Assembly (NCBI RefSeq): GCF_002095575.1
Contig: NZ_MLJJ01000019.1
Location: 30,171 to 94,170, forward strand
Length of the DNA: 64,000 bases
Origin: Pantoea septica
GTDB taxonomy: Bacteria > Pseudomonadota > Gammaproteobacteria > Enterobacterales > Enterobacteriaceae
Direction of reading: 5' to 3'
Shown here: positions 10,103-22,107 of the stretch, one piece after another
How positions within the stretch are numbered: position 1 is the stretch's first letter
Layout of the letters: every line of letters begins with the position of its first letter
Notes under the pieces: generated by a model
What the model saw: the letters and a program-made list of their open reading frames with translations, nothing else
Told to the model about the DNA's origin: nothing
Database searches by the model: none
Position numbers and translations under genes: made by a program

Positions 10103-11005
10103 ATGGCGGAACCGGCGCAGCTGGCGCATCTGGCGCAGCTTATCGCGCGTCATGCGGCCGACGATGGCCGTCACGACAGCGCGATTGATTTTCTCTTTTT
10201 CGGCCGCAGCTCCCGGCCGTCCGAACCCACCTATCATGCTCAGTGGGCCAGCTTCGCGCTGGTGGCGCAGGGCGGAAAGGCGCTGCGTATGGGTGAGGAG
10301 ATTATTCATTACGGCCCCGGCGATCTGCTGCTGGTAACCATGGATATGCCGGTGCGCTCCTGCGTAACGATCGCCACGCCCGAGAAGCCGAATCTTGGCA
10401 TCGGCATCTCCATAAACGAGGAGAGACTGATGCGCTACCTCGACAGGTTTCCGCTAACTTCGCCGCTGGTGGAGGCGCGCACCGAGCGCGGCATCGCCGC
10501 GCACAAAGTGTCGCCGCTGCTGGTGGATGCGGTTATCCGCCTGGTTCGCCTGCTGGATCAGCCGCAGGATATCGCCGCGCTGGCGCCGCTTATCGAGCAG
10601 GAGATCTTCTATCGTCTGCTGACCGGTCCGGAAGGCGGCCGCATCCTCAACATGGCGCTGGCGGAGCGGCCGGGCAACAAGGTGGCGCGCGCGGCGCGCT
10701 GGCTGCGGGAGAATTTTCATCAGCCGTTGAAAATCGGCCGGCTCGCCAGCAGCGTCGGCATGAGCGCCTCTTCGCTGCACCATCATTTCAAAGCGGTCAC
10801 GGCGATGACGCCGATGCAGTATCAGAAGCAGCTGCGCCTCAACGAGGCGCGACGGCTGATGATGGTAGAGAAGCTGGATGCCGGAACGGCGGGCTATCGC
10901 GTAGGGTATCAGAGCGCGTCGCAGTTCAGCCGGGAGTACAGCCGTTTTTACGGCCGATCTCCCGCGCGCGACGTGCGCCAGCTGGCGGTGGGGCCGGAAG
11001 CGTAG
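10103..11005 (+). CDS. AraC-family transcriptional regulator
   Basis: A 300-residue regulator with an N-terminal AraC_N-type cupin domain (about 1-170) and a C-terminal double helix-turn-helix domain (about 195-295; typical segments KIGRLASSVGMSASSLHHHF and GYQSASQFSREYSRFYG). The open frame extends upstream to 10004. The ATG at 10103 is preceded by GGAAGAGG and begins the conserved part. It is divergently transcribed from the SDR gene, with a repeated motif between them, so local control of that gene is likely. The effector is unknown. Confidence 0.88.
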   Translation: MAEPAQLAHLAQLIARHAADDGRHDSAIDFLFFGRSSRPSEPTYHAQWASFALVAQGGKALRMGEEIIHYGPGDLLLVTMDMPVRSCVTIATPEKPNLGIGISINEERLMRYLDRFPLTSPLVEARTERGIAAHKVSPLLVDAVIRLVRLLDQPQDIAALAPLIEQEIFYRLLTGPEGGRILNMALAERPGNKVARAARWLRENFHQPLKIGRLASSVGMSASSLHHHFKAVTAMTPMQYQKQLRLNEARRLMMVEKLDAGTAGYRVGYQSASQFSREYSRFYGRSPARDVRQLAVGPEA

Positions 11006-11023
11006 CGCCCACCGTAGAAGAGC

Positions 11024-12034
11024 TTACAGCGAGCGGGCCGCTTCCATCGCGATGGCGAAGGAGCGCAGACGCGCCTCGGTATCGAAGATTTGGCCGTTGA
11101 CCATGATCTCGTCCGCCTGGGTTTCACGCATCAGTCCGGCCAGGCCGTGACGCACTTTGTCGATATCACCCACCAGCGACATGCTCAGCGCCTGCTGCAC
11201 GCCATACTGCTCTGAAGGCGACCACAGATTATCCATGTTTTCCACCGGCGCAGGCAGCGGGCCCGGCTTGCCGCGGCGCAGGTTGATAAACTGCTGCTGC
11301 TGCGAGGTGAACAGGAAGCGCGCGTCGCGCTCGCTGTCGGCGGCGACGACGTTGATGCAGACCATGGCGTACGGTTTGTCCAGACGCGCCGAAGGCTGGA
11401 ATTTTTCACGATAGAGATGCAGCGCCTGGAACAGCTGATCGGGCGCGAAGTGCGACGCAAAGGCGAACGGCAGGCCGAGCTGCGCCGAGAGCTGTGCGCT
11501 GTAGAGGCTGGAGCCAAGCAGCCAGACTGGGATCTTCATGCCAAGGCCCGGCACGGGCTGAACCGGCGGCTGCGCATCTTCGTCGGCGTCGAACCAGTTA
11601 ATCAGCTCCTGAACATCATCCGGGAAGGTATCCGCATGGATGCTGGAGAGGTGGCGGCGCAGCGCCATCATGGTGCGCTGATCGGAGCCCGGCGCGCGGC
11701 CCAGGCCTAAATCGATGCGGCCGGGATAGAGCGACGCCAGGGTGCCGAACTGTTCGGCGATCACCAGCGGCGCATGGTTCGGCAGCATAATGCCGCCCGA
11801 TCCCAGATGCAGGGTAGTGGTGTTGGCCGCCAGATAGCCGATCAGCACCGAGGTCGCCGCGCTGGCGATGCCGGTCATATTATGATGCTCGGCCAGCCAG
11901 TAACGTTCATAGCCCAACGCTTCCGCCTGACGCGCCAGCGCCAGCGAGGTATGAAAGGCATCGCGCGGGGTGGCACCCTGCGGAATCGGCGCCAGATCCA
12001 GCACGGAAAGACGAAGGGGTTTTTTCTCAGACAT
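11024..12034 (-). CDS. yhbW: Luciferase-like monooxygenase family protein YhbW
   Basis: A bacterial-luciferase-like (FMN-dependent) oxidoreductase of 336 residues, close to E. coli Yhb[41 protein letters not shown] and [19 protein letters not shown] are conserved. Substrate and physiological role are not established. An upstream in-frame GTG at 12040 is possible, but GGAG is correctly spaced only for the ATG at 12034. It follows ubiU-ubiV on the same strand, as in E. coli. Confidence 0.94.
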   Translation of the reverse strand: MSEKKPLRLSVLDLAPIPQGATPRDAFHTSLALARQAEALGYERYWLAEHHNMTGIASAATSVLIGYLAANTTTLHLGSGGIMLPNHAPLVIAEQFGTLASLYPGRIDLGLGRAPGSDQRTMMALRRHLSSIHADTFPDDVQELINWFDADEDAQPPVQPVPGLGMKIPVWLLGSSLYSAQLSAQLGLPFAFASHFAPDQLFQALHLYREKFQPSARLDKPYAMVCINVVAADSERDARFLFTSQQQQFINLRRGKPGPLPAPVENMDNLWSPSEQYGVQQALSMSLVGDIDKVRHGLAGLMRETQADEIMVNGQIFDTEARLRSFAIAMEAARSL

Positions 12035-12150
12035 GGGCACTCCAGTTGGGTATGGCGCAGGTGATGATTAACCTGCACCAACCAGTATTACGTAATAATG
12101 CCCATATTAAAACTGCTAACAAAGGCAGGCGGATAGCCTGTATGTGCCTT

Positions 12151-13032
12151 TCAGGATGTCAGCAGCCTCATGCCGGCCACTTTACGCCAGTAGCCGTTGC
12201 AGTCGTTGCCGTTGGCCATCATCAACGGCGACTGCCCCTCTTCATTGGCGCGGAAGCGGGCGATCTCATCCAGCGTCGCGGCGTTTTGCGGCGACAGACG
12301 CAGAATATCGACCCAGCCGCGCATGCCGACCAGATCGTTGCCGAGGTTGTAGCAGTAGCCGCTCATGGTCTGAATGCCGTTCAGCACGAAGACCTGCTGA
12401 CCCTCCTGCGAGTGGACGCGGCGTCCGTTAGGGTAGTTGATGCAGCAGGTCTGACAGTCGTCTTTGGCGCGATGTTCGGCGCGAGCGGTAAAGCAGCGCG
12501 CCGACAGCGCCAGCGGCAGATAGCCGTAGCCCAGCACTTCGACCTCGAACCGGCTGCGGATGTTACGCTCCTCGCTCTGCCAGAGCAGCTGCAGCAGCCA
12601 GTCGCGCGACATCTCTACCGGCATGCACCAGCGCGTCATCCCCTCTTTTACCAGCAGATGCAGGGTTTCGACGTTATAGACGTTGAGCGTTGGTCCGGCG
12701 ACAAAAGGCAGGCCGCGCTCGGCCGCCATATTCACCGTGCCGACGTCGTTGGCCTCGATGAGAAATTCGCCGTTATCGACGTAGCGCTTCAGCTCTTTCA
12801 GCTCCGAGGGCGACTGAAGCAGCGCCAGCGTGCTCAGCACCACCTGCTTGCCGCTGGCCGCCAGCTCGCGCGCCATCTCCATCCAGCGCTGATACGGGGT
12901 GGCGCGTCGTTTGCTGCACACCGCTTCGCCAAGGTAGACGATATCTGCGCTGCTGTTCGCCACCTGCTGATAAAAGCTCGCCAGCTGCTCTGTCGGCCAG
13001 TACCACAGCACCGGACCGATTGCGTATTGCAT
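12151..13032 (-). CDS. ubiV: Ubiquinone biosynthesis protein UbiV (O2-independent hydroxylation)
   Basis: UbiV forms a complex with UbiU; with UbiT they allow ubiquinone synthesis without oxygen. It belongs to the U32 peptidase-like family and carries a [4Fe-4S] cluster held by four cysteines. C39 is visible in EAVCSKRR, and the others lie in CFTA and DDCQTCC. The 293-residue product starts at MQYAIGPVLWYWP; the longer open frame to 13227 overlaps ubiU and is not used. It lies 10 bp downstream of ubiU. Confidence 0.95.
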   Translation of the reverse strand: MQYAIGPVLWYWPTEQLASFYQQVANSSADIVYLGEAVCSKRRATPYQRWMEMARELAASGKQVVLSTLALLQSPSELKELKRYVDNGEFLIEANDVGTVNMAAERGLPFVAGPTLNVYNVETLHLLVKEGMTRWCMPVEMSRDWLLQLLWQSEERNIRSRFEVEVLGYGYLPLALSARCFTARAEHRAKDDCQTCCINYPNGRRVHSQEGQQVFVLNGIQTMSGYCYNLGNDLVGMRGWVDILRLSPQNAATLDEIARFRANEEGQSPLMMANGNDCNGYWRKVAGMRLLTS

Positions 13033-13042
13033 TCTGTTCTCC

Positions 13043-14038
13043 TTATTGCCATTCACGGTGGTAAGCGCCAAGCGTGGTCTGCGAGCCTTCGGAGAGCTCA
13101 TCGAGCGCCGCCGTCCAGGCCTCGGTGACCGCAAAGTTCTCCGGCTCGCGCCTGCAGCGATCGATCGCCTGGCGCCAGACGCGCGCCACCTGCGCCACAT
13201 AGGCCGGGCTGCGCTGGCGTCCCTCAATCTTCACCGAGGCGACGCCAGCGCGCAGCAGATCCGGCAGCAGCGTCAGGGTATTGAGGCTGGTGGGCTCCTC
13301 CAGCACGTGATAACGCTGCCCGTCGACCTGATAGCGGCCTTTACACAGCGTGGGATAGCCGGCGCTCTCATCCGGCGCGTAGCGGTCGATCAGCACGTCG
13401 TTAAGGCGCGATTCCATGCCGTTGGGCGTTTGCTGCCAGCGCACGAACTTCGCCGGCGAGCAGGCGCCCGCGCTGTTGGGCGACTCTCCGGTCAGCCAGG
13501 AGGAGAGATAGCAGCGGCCTTCCGCCATAATGCAGAGGCTGCCGAAGGCGAAGACCTCGAGCGGCACCGGCGTTTCGCGCGCCAGCTGCTTCACCTGATG
13601 CAGCGACAGCACGCGCGGCAGCACCACGCGGCTCAGCGCAAAGTGACGATGGTAGAAGCGCACCGCCTCCAGATTGGTGGCGGAGGCCTGCACCGACAGA
13701 TGACGTTCAACCTCGGGATAGCGCTGCGCGGCGTACTCCAGCGTGGCGATATCGGCAAGGATCAGCGCGTCCGCGCCGTTTTGCGCCGCCACGTCGATGG
13801 CGCGTTGCCAGCGGTCCATGCCGTCAGGATGAGCGAAGGTATTAATGGCGACATGTAATTTACGGCGATGCTGATGCAGATAGCGCGCCGCTTCCGCCAG
13901 CTTCTTGTCGGTAAAGTTCAGCCCGGCGAAGTGGCGCGCGTTGGTGTCATCTTTCAGTCCGACATACACCGCATCGGCGCCATTCTCCACCGCTGAACGC
14001 ACGGCGGGCAGATTGCCGGCCGGACACAGCAGTTCCAT
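13043..14038 (-). CDS. ubiU: Ubiquinone biosynthesis protein UbiU
   Basis: Partner of UbiV in anaerobic ubiquinone hydroxylation; U32 family with an iron-sulfur cluster. The 331-residue product begins MELLCPAGNLPAVRSA and carries the family signature region FGSLCIMAEGRCYLSSW with further cysteines in AGACSPAKF and YPTLCKGRY. The upstream in-frame start at 14080 lacks similarity. It is first gene of the ubiU-ubiV-yhbW run and divergent from ubiT, so a shared control region is expected. Confidence 0.96.
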   Translation of the reverse strand: MELLCPAGNLPAVRSAVENGADAVYVGLKDDTNARHFAGLNFTDKKLAEAARYLHQHRRKLHVAINTFAHPDGMDRWQRAIDVAAQNGADALILADIATLEYAAQRYPEVERHLSVQASATNLEAVRFYHRHFALSRVVLPRVLSLHQVKQLARETPVPLEVFAFGSLCIMAEGRCYLSSWLTGESPNSAGACSPAKFVRWQQTPNGMESRLNDVLIDRYAPDESAGYPTLCKGRYQVDGQRYHVLEEPTSLNTLTLLPDLLRAGVASVKIEGRQRSPAYVAQVARVWRQAIDRCRREPENFAVTEAWTAALDELSEGSQTTLGAYHREWQ

Positions 14039-14097
14039 AGTGATCCCTCGTCGACAGGATAAGGCGACGAGTCTAGGCAAGCGGGCGGGGGGAAATG

Positions 14098-14111
14098 TTG
14101 ATTTGGGGCAG
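14098..14111. promoter_or_regulatory. Weak FNR-like site between ubiU and ubiT
   Basis: TTGAT-TTGG-GGCAG matches the FNR consensus TTGATN4ATCAA at 7 of 10 positions, with a perfect left half. The ubiUV and ubiT genes are reported to be FNR-dependent in E. coli, and the site is in the divergent intergenic region. The right half is poor, so this is only a candidate. Confidence 0.3.
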
Positions 14112-14241
14112 TGAATCGCCAGTTGACGAGACAGATAGCGGAAAATTCGCGCAGCGTGGCGGTGAAATTATTGATCTCGGCTGCGGCGTGCGGCGGCGGA
14201 TGTGGCAATATACCTGAAATTTTCTAAAGGGAGAGACGCTC

Positions 14242-14766
14242 GTGTTTCAACAGTTACGTGCTGAGTTAGTGAAAAAAGGCCCGAAATTCCTGGCGTTACC
14301 TGTTTCGCTGACCCCGTTCCCGCTAAAAAAAGCCTTTCTGCAACAACTCCTAAACTGGCAATTTCGTCATGCTTTGGCGGAAGGTGAGTTAGACTTTCTG
14401 CAGGCGCGTCATCTGGGTATCGAGATCGCGGATGTGGGTTTACGCTGGATTACCACCATTGAAGAGGGCCAGCTCAGGGTCGTACAGAATGCCGAAGCGG
14501 ACGTCTGGTTTCGCGGCAATGCTAACGATCTGCTGCTGGTCGCCGCCCGTAAAGCGGATCCGGATATGCTGTTTTTCCAGCGTCGTCTGCTGATCGAAGG
14601 CGACACGGAGCTGGGACTGGAGGTAAAAAACCTGATGGATGCTCTGGAACTCGAGGCCATGCCCACGGCGTTGCGCACGGGACTGCAGCAGCTGGCTGCG
14701 TTTGTCGAAGCGGGATTGAAACAGGACGCGAAGGCCGCACAGGCGCGCGCGGAGAGTGTATGTTAA
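14242..14766 (+). CDS. ubiT: Ubiquinone biosynthesis accessory factor UbiT (SCP2 domain)
   Basis: An SCP2 lipid-binding domain protein that binds isoprenoid quinone intermediates for the O2-independent ubiquinone pathway. The 174-residue product matches E. coli YhbT/UbiT, including the conserved FFQRRLLIEGDTELGLEVKN. The start is GTG (MFQQLRAEL), with AGGGAGAG 6 bases upstream. It is divergent from ubiU and overlaps the start of yhbS by 7 bp. Confidence 0.95.
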   Translation: MFQQLRAELVKKGPKFLALPVSLTPFPLKKAFLQQLLNWQFRHALAEGELDFLQARHLGIEIADVGLRWITTIEEGQLRVVQNAEADVWFRGNANDLLLVAARKADPDMLFFQRRLLIEGDTELGLEVKNLMDALELEAMPTALRTGLQQLAAFVEAGLKQDAKAAQARAESVC

Positions 14767-15266
14767 TTCGCACAGAAATAGGCGTGGATGCGGCAAGCAT
14801 CGACAGTTTGTTAAGACGCAGCTTCAAGAGCGAAGCGGAAGCCGAACTGGTGCAGCAGCTGCGGGAAGACGGGCTGCTGACGCTGGGCGTGGTGGCGACG
14901 GACGATGAAGGCCAGGTGCTGGGCTACGCCGCGTTTAGCCCGGTGACCTTGCAGGGCGAAGATCGCAACTGGGTCGGCCTGGCGCCGCTGGCGGTAGATG
15001 AAAGCGTGCGCGGCCAGAAAATCGGCGAACAGCTGATCTACGCCGGGCTGGATACGCTGAATGAGTTCGGCTACGGCGCGGTGGTGGTGGTGGGCGATCC
15101 GGCTTATTACAATCGCTTCGGCTTTGAGCCGGCCGCGCGCCACGGGCTACGCTGTCGCTGGCCGGGTGCCGAAGCGGCGTTTCAGGTCTATCGCCTGGCG
15201 GACGACGCCTTCGTCGGCGCGGAAGGCGAGATCGATTTTGCCGAGCCGTTTAGCCGGCTTGCGTAA
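14760..15266 (+). CDS. yhbS: GNAT-family N-acetyltransferase YhbS
   Basis: A 168-residue GCN5-related acetyltransferase with the acetyl-CoA-binding region around [15 protein letters not shown]. The ATG overlaps the last codons of ubiT, with GGAGAG at 14751-14756, indicating coupled translation. E. coli has the same ubiT-yhbS pair. The substrate is unknown. Its 3' end overlaps the convergent yhbQ by 17 bp. Confidence 0.92.
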   Translation: MLIRTEIGVDAASIDSLLRRSFKSEAEAELVQQLREDGLLTLGVVATDDEGQVLGYAAFSPVTLQGEDRNWVGLAPLAVDESVRGQKIGEQLIYAGLDTLNEFGYGAVVVVGDPAYYNRFGFEPAARHGLRCRWPGAEAAFQVYRLADDAFVGAEGEIDFAEPFSRLA

Positions 15267-15537
15267 GCCAGCTGGAGAGGCAGTCCGGCTGCTGCGCCAC
15301 CAGCCGCAGCTTCTGCTGGCGGCTGAGCTGCTTGACCTGGTACTCCAGCCGCGACGCCGCGGCGCGGTCGCCGGCGTCGCAGCGATACACCAGCGCCAGC
15401 GGGCCTCTGCCGCGCAGCGCGCGCGCGCCGCGTCCGGCTGCATGCTGCTCAACGCGCCGCGTCACGTCGGTGGTGATGCCGGTATAGAGCGCGCCGGCGG
15501 CGGTCTGGACGATATAGAACTGCCAGCTCTCATTCAT
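15250..15537 (-). CDS. yhbQ: GIY-YIG nuclease-like protein YhbQ
   Basis: A small protein consisting of a single GIY-YIG endonuclease domain: FYIVQT near the N-terminus, [15 protein letters not shown], and the conserved [12 protein letters not shown]. About 95 residues, like E. coli YhbQ, whose cellular target is uncertain. The ATG at 15537 fits an AGGGA 8 bases upstream better than the ATG at 15546. It is convergent with and slightly overlapping yhbS. Confidence 0.92.
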   Translation of the reverse strand: MNESWQFYIVQTAAGALYTGITTDVTRRVEQHAAGRGARALRGRGPLALVYRCDAGDRAAASRLEYQVKQLSRQQKLRLVAQQPDCLSSWLTQAG

Positions 15538-15624
15538 AATCTGCATCCCTGAATCTTTACTGCCGGGCAGTGTAGCGCGCCCGCGGCGCGGCGGCTATCC
15601 GGCAATCTTTGCACGGAGCAATAG

Positions 15625-16083
<459 letters not shown>

Positions 16084-16092
16084 AAGCCGGCT

Positions 16093-16614
16093 TTACGACG
16101 CCTGCAGAATACGCAGCGACTCGCGGTTAAAGGCGGGCAGATCGTCCGGGGTGCGGCTGGTGACGAGACGATCGTCATCCACAATCACCTCTTCGTCATA
16201 GAAGTCCGCGCCGGCGTTGCGCAGGTCGATAGCGATCGCCTTCACGCAGGTCATCTTGCGGCCGCGCACGCCGTTCGCGCTGATCAGCAGCTGCGGGCCG
16301 TGGCAGATAGCGAAAATCGGTTTGCCGCTGGCGACGAACTCTTTGGTGAAGGCGACGAAACGGTCGTCGCTGCGCAGCGAATCAGGCGAGTGGCCGCCTG
16401 GCAGCAGCAGCGCGTCGAATTCGGCCGGGCTGACCTCGTCAATGGCGCGGTCGATTTTCACCTGCGCTTCGCCCTGTTTGCCGGTAACGGTTTTACCCGC
16501 TTCTTTCTCAATGGTCACCACCTCAAAGCCCGCCTGTTTGTAGGCATCGGCCGGTGAGGTGAACTCTGAATCTTCAAATTCGTCGGTAATCAACACCGCA
16601 ATCTTCTTGCTCAT
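16093..16614 (-). CDS. yhbO: DJ-1/PfpI superfamily protein YhbO (stress protein, deglycase-like)
   Basis: A 173-residue class I glutamine amidotransferase-like protein of the DJ-1/PfpI family. The nucleophile is C104 in AICHGPQ, with the upstream acid in the conserved DEFED region. E. coli YhbO protects against oxidative, heat and acid stress; a protein deglycase activity has been claimed and disputed. The ATG at 16614 follows GAGGAGGGG; the in-frame start at 16629 is less likely. Confidence 0.95.
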   Translation of the reverse strand: MSKKIAVLITDEFEDSEFTSPADAYKQAGFEVVTIEKEAGKTVTGKQGEAQVKIDRAIDEVSPAEFDALLLPGGHSPDSLRSDDRFVAFTKEFVASGKPIFAICHGPQLLISANGVRGRKMTCVKAIAIDLRNAGADFYDEEVIVDDDRLVTSRTPDDLPAFNRESLRILQAS

Positions 16615-16757
16615 TTTTCCCCTCCTCATGATGGCTTGCGCACAATGCGCTCTCCTGATGAACAGGTTAAGCCTGGTTGTTTGTGCTAAAAATGCAAGCC
16701 AGACGACAAAAGCTGACTATATTTCAGAGTAATGGCAACAGGTTAGCGGGAGGCGAG

Positions 16758-17384
16758 ATGCATCGTGTATTGGTAACCGGCGCGACGGGACTGGTGGGCG
16801 CGCATCTGCTGCGCTTGCTGGTGGCGGATGCGCGCGTCGACGAAATCATCGCGCCGACGCGTCGTCCGCTGCCGCCGATGAATAAGGTGGTCAATCTGGT
16901 GGAGGCGGACCTGACCGACGTACTGCGCCCGCTCAACGTCGCTATCGACAGCGTATTTTGCTGTCTCGGCACCACGCGCAAAGAGGCGGGCAGCAAAGCG
17001 GCGTTTCTGCACGTCGACTATACGCTGGTGGTGGATACCGGCCTGAACGGCCTGCGGCTGGGGGCGAAGCAGATGGTAGCGGTCAGCGCGCACGGCGCGA
17101 ATCGCCACTCGCCCTTTTTCTATAACCGGGTAAAAGGCGAGATGGAGACGGCGCTGCGGCATCAGGGCTGGCCGCGCCTGACGCTGATTCGTCCTTCGCT
17201 GCTGCTGGGCGAGCGCACGCGCAAACGTACCGGCGAAAGCCTGATGGCGCCGCTGTTCGGCGTGCTGCCCGGCAACTGGCGTTCGGTCTCTGCGCTGGCG
17301 GTGGCGAAATGCATGCACGCCTGCGCTTTTCAGCCGGGCGGCGACCGCGTCGAGATTATCGAGTCGGGGCAAATCCCACGCTAG
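16758..17384 (+). CDS. yraR: NAD(P)-binding Rossmann-fold protein YraR
   Basis: A 208-residue atypical SDR/NAD(P)H-binding protein (HIM1/CC3-like) with the N-terminal motif VTGATGLVGAHLL and the conserved FCCLGTTRKEAGSK and NRVKGEMETAL. It corresponds to E. coli YraR, of unknown function. The ATG at 16758 follows GGGAGG; the frame extends upstream to 16677 without similarity. Its stop overlaps the convergent nrdG end by 4 bp. Confidence 0.9.
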   Translation: MHRVLVTGATGLVGAHLLRLLVADARVDEIIAPTRRPLPPMNKVVNLVEADLTDVLRPLNVAIDSVFCCLGTTRKEAGSKAAFLHVDYTLVVDTGLNGLRLGAKQMVAVSAHGANRHSPFFYNRVKGEMETALRHQGWPRLTLIRPSLLLGERTRKRTGESLMAPLFGVLPGNWRSVSALAVAKCMHACAFQPGGDRVEIIESGQIPR

Positions 17385-17856
17385 CCGCGCTCTTTGCTCA
17401 GATCCCAGATCATCTGGTTGCGGCTGCCGCGCCACAGCAGCGTCGCATCTTTCTCCGCCTCGACGAAGCGCCCGTCAATCAGCACGTCGATATAGCTCAG
17501 CACCTCGCGCTGGGCGCAGCTTAGCTCGGCGCGCTGATAGCCGGTCCAGAGCCAGATATCTTTTCCGGGACACTCGGCGCGCACGCGTTTCACCAGCCGA
17601 CGGATATGCGGCACGTTGTGCGGATGCAGCGGATCGCCGCCGCTCAGCGACAGCCCCTGACGGCGGATGCGCCTGTCCTGCAGGTCGGCGATCAGGCGCT
17701 CCTCGTGTTCCAGGGTGAAAGGCGTGCCGGAGTCGAGCCGCCAGGTGCTCTGGTTATAGCAACCGCGGCACTGATGCTCGCATCCGGCCACGAACAGCGT
17801 GCAGCGCGTGCCGGGGCCGTTAACGATATCGACATCGTAGTAGCGATGAAAATGCA

Positions 17857-17857
<1 letters not shown>
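17381..17857 (-). CDS. nrdG: Anaerobic ribonucleotide reductase activating protein
   Basis: A radical-SAM activase that generates the glycyl radical on NrdD under anaerobiosis. The cluster-binding motif is CEHQCRGC (CX3CX2C). Also conserved are VDIVNGPGTRCTLFV and LSGGDPLHPHNVP. About 158 residues. Two adjacent ATG codons (17860 and 17857) overlap the nrdD stop; the second aligns with the E. coli N-terminus. It is the downstream, translationally coupled gene of nrdDG. Confidence 0.96.
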
Positions 17858-19995
<2,138 letters not shown>

Positions 19996-20037
19996 GCTCT
20001 CTCCATCCGCTACATGTTGTGCTGCGGAAGATTCTAG

Positions 20038-20053
20038 CCACTATATATGGACA
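20038..20053 (-). promoter_or_regulatory. Candidate NrdR box upstream of nrdD
   Basis: CCACTATATATGGACA resembles the NrdR box consensus (ACACWATATATWGTGT), with a good left half and core and a poor right half. It lies about 45 bp upstream of nrdD, where NrdR is expected to repress. I found no clear second box at the usual spacing. Confidence 0.35.
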
Positions 20054-20078
20054 TCAGGAGAATATAATCGCCACGGTT

Positions 20079-20092
20079 TTGACCTGAAGCAA
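20079..20092 (-). promoter_or_regulatory. Candidate FNR site upstream of nrdD
   Basis: TTGAC-CTGA-AGCAA matches the FNR consensus at 8 of 10 positions and is about 90 bp upstream of nrdD. Activation of nrdDG by FNR under anaerobiosis is established in E. coli. The site and an A/T-rich -10-like segment nearby fit a class II promoter, but this is inference. Confidence 0.4.
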
Positions 20093-20162
20093 AGAAGATC
20101 GGGTCGTGGTGCAAAGCCAGGCAGACGAGAAAACGCTAGGGCAATAAGCGGGGAGAAGGGAT

Positions 20163-20184
20163 GCGCGCTGCGGGCGCAGCGCGC
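20163..20184 (-). terminator. Hairpin downstream of ridA
   Basis: Perfect 9-bp stem GCGCGCTGC / GCAGCGCGC with a 4-base loop immediately after the ridA stop. On the minus strand it is followed by ATCCCTTCT rather than a clean T run, so termination may be partial. Confidence 0.5.
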
Positions 20185-20193
20185 AGCGGAGCC

Positions 20194-20580
20194 TTAGCGG
20201 CGCAGGGCGATCGCTTCGATCTCGATCTTCACGTCTTTCGGCAGACGCGCCACTTCCACGCAGGAACGCGCCGGGAAGCTGGCGTTATGCTCGGTGAAGA
20301 AGGCTTCGTAAGTGGCGTTGACGGTAGCGAAGTCGTTAAGATCCTTGACGAAAACCGTGGTTTTCACGATGTCGCCGACCTGCAGGCCAGCCGCTTCGAC
20401 GATCGCTTTCACATTTTCCAGCGACTGACGCGCCTGGGCGTCGATCGCCTCCGGTACCGCGCCGGTCGCCGGATCTACCGGGATCTGGCCGGAGGTGATG
20501 ATCATACTGCCCAGATCCACGCCCTGCACATAGGGACCGATCGCCGCTGGCGCTTTTTCCGTACTGATTTCGCGAGACAT
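20194..20580 (-). CDS. ridA: 2-iminobutanoate/2-iminopropanoate deaminase RidA
   Basis: RidA hydrolyses reactive enamine/imine intermediates from PLP enzymes such as threonine dehydratase, preventing damage to other PLP enzymes. The 128-residue product starts MSREISTEKAPAAIGPYVQG and has the conserved TSGQIPVDPATG and the C-terminal KIEIEAIALRR; the substrate-binding arginine lies in PARSCVEV. It follows pyrI on the same strand, as in E. coli. Confidence 0.97.
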   Translation of the reverse strand: MSREISTEKAPAAIGPYVQGVDLGSMIITSGQIPVDPATGAVPEAIDAQARQSLENVKAIVEAAGLQVGDIVKTTVFVKDLNDFATVNATYEAFFTEHNASFPARSCVEVARLPKDVKIEIEAIALRR

Positions 20581-20662
20581 ACTTGCTCCTTAAGAGTGAC
20601 GCAGCGGCGGCAAGCCGCCGCTGGCGAGAAACATCGCCCCATTATAGGGACGGGCAAGGCGA

Positions 20663-21127
20663 TTACCAGTGACCGAGCACCACGTGGTGCGCAAAGGCTT
20701 TCTCGCAATATTTGCAGGTCAGCACCACCTCGGCGTCGCGCTTTTTCACCGCAAAGCTGGAGAAGACCGGCTCGCTGCGGCTGATGCAGTTGCCGTTGGG
20801 GCAGGTCAGCACGCGCTCAATGCGCTCTGGCAGCGTCGGCGCGATTTTCGCCACCACTTCATAGTCGTCTATGCGGTTCACCGTGGCGTGCGGCGCATAG
20901 ACCGCCAGCTGGTTGATCTGATCCTCGGTGAGGAAAGTGTTCTCGATCTTGATCAGATCTTTGCGCCCCAGCTCGCCCGAGGGCAGGTTAAGGCCGATGG
21001 TGATGCGCTGATCGGTTTCGGTGAGGCGAAACAGCGACAGCAGCTTAAACCCAACCTGCGCCGGAATGTGGTCGATGACCGTGCCGCGCTTGATCGCTTC
21101 CACCTGCAGTTTATTGTCGTGAGTCAT
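20663..21127 (-). CDS. pyrI: Aspartate carbamoyltransferase regulatory chain
   Basis: The regulatory subunit that binds CTP, UTP and ATP and transmits allosteric control to PyrB. The nucleotide-binding N-terminal domain is followed by a C-terminal zinc domain with four cysteines, seen as CPNGNC and CKYC. 154 residues, close to E. coli PyrI. It starts 12 bp after the pyrB stop and is co-transcribed with it. Confidence 0.98.
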   Translation of the reverse strand: MTHDNKLQVEAIKRGTVIDHIPAQVGFKLLSLFRLTETDQRITIGLNLPSGELGRKDLIKIENTFLTEDQINQLAVYAPHATVNRIDDYEVVAKIAPTLPERIERVLTCPNGNCISRSEPVFSSFAVKKRDAEVVLTCKYCEKAFAHHVVLGHW

Positions 21128-21139
21128 GGCGATTGCTCC

Positions 21140-22075
21140 TTACAGATCCTGTTCGCTGTTGAGTACCAGCGCCAGCAGAGCCTGACGCGCGAAGATGCCG
21201 TTGCCCGCCTGCTGGAAATACCAGGCGTAGGGCGTTTTATCCACGTCGGTGGCGATCTCGTCAACGCGCGGTAGCGGATGCAGCACTTTCATATTGTCGC
21301 GCGCGCCGGCCAGATCCGCCGCGCGCAGAATAAACTGCGCCTTGACGTTGGCGTATTCCGACGGGTCGAGACGCTCTTTCTGCACGCGGGTCATATAGAG
21401 AATATCGGCGTGCGGGATCACCGCTTCGATGCTGTCGTGGCGCGACCAGACGATGCCGCGCTCGTCCAGCGTATCGGTGATATAGGCCGGCATCGCCAGC
21501 GCGTCGGGCGCGATAAAGTAGAAGCGGTTGCCGTCGAATTTCGCCAGCGCCTGCGTCAGGGAGTGCACCGTGCGGCCATATTTCAGGTCGCCGACCATGG
21601 CGATGCTCAGGTTATCCAGGCGGCTCTGCGTCTCAAGGATGGTAAAGAGATCCAGCAGCGTCTGGGTCGGGTGCTGATTGGCGCCATCCCCGGCGTTAAG
21701 GATCGGCACGCCGCCGGAAAACTCCGTGGCAAGCCGCGCGGCGCCCTCTTGCGGATGACGCATCACGATGGCGTCGACGTAGGTGCCGATAACGGAAATC
21801 GTATCCGCCAGGGTTTCGCCCTTTTTGCCGAGCGAGGTATTGCTGCCGTCGGCGAAACCCACCACCGACGCGCCCAGCCGGTGCATCGCCGTTTCAAACG
21901 ACAGGCGCGTGCGCGTCGAGGCTTCAAAGAAGCAGCTGGCGATGACCTTGTGCTTCAGCAGCTCCGGCCGCGGATTGGCTTTCAGTCGCGCGGCGGTGTG
22001 CAGCACCAACTCCAGTTCGTCGCGACTCAGATCGTTAATAGAAATAATATGTTTGCGATATAACGGGTTAGCCAT
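21140..22075 (-). CDS. pyrB: Aspartate carbamoyltransferase catalytic chain
   Basis: Catalyses carbamoyl phosphate plus aspartate to carbamoyl aspartate, the committed step of pyrimidine synthesis. 311 residues with the carbamoyl-phosphate-binding motif STRTRLSFE and the conserved HPLPRVDEI. Preceded by the pyrL leader and an attenuator, so expression should fall when UTP is high. Confidence 0.98.
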   Translation of the reverse strand: MANPLYRKHIISINDLSRDELELVLHTAARLKANPRPELLKHKVIASCFFEASTRTRLSFETAMHRLGASVVGFADGSNTSLGKKGETLADTISVIGTYVDAIVMRHPQEGAARLATEFSGGVPILNAGDGANQHPTQTLLDLFTILETQSRLDNLSIAMVGDLKYGRTVHSLTQALAKFDGNRFYFIAPDALAMPAYITDTLDERGIVWSRHDSIEAVIPHADILYMTRVQKERLDPSEYANVKAQFILRAADLAGARDNMKVLHPLPRVDEIATDVDKTPYAWYFQQAGNGIFARQALLALVLNSEQDL

Positions 22076-22107
22076 AGTTCGCCTCTCTGCGCTGCCGAAT
22101 TGCGGAC

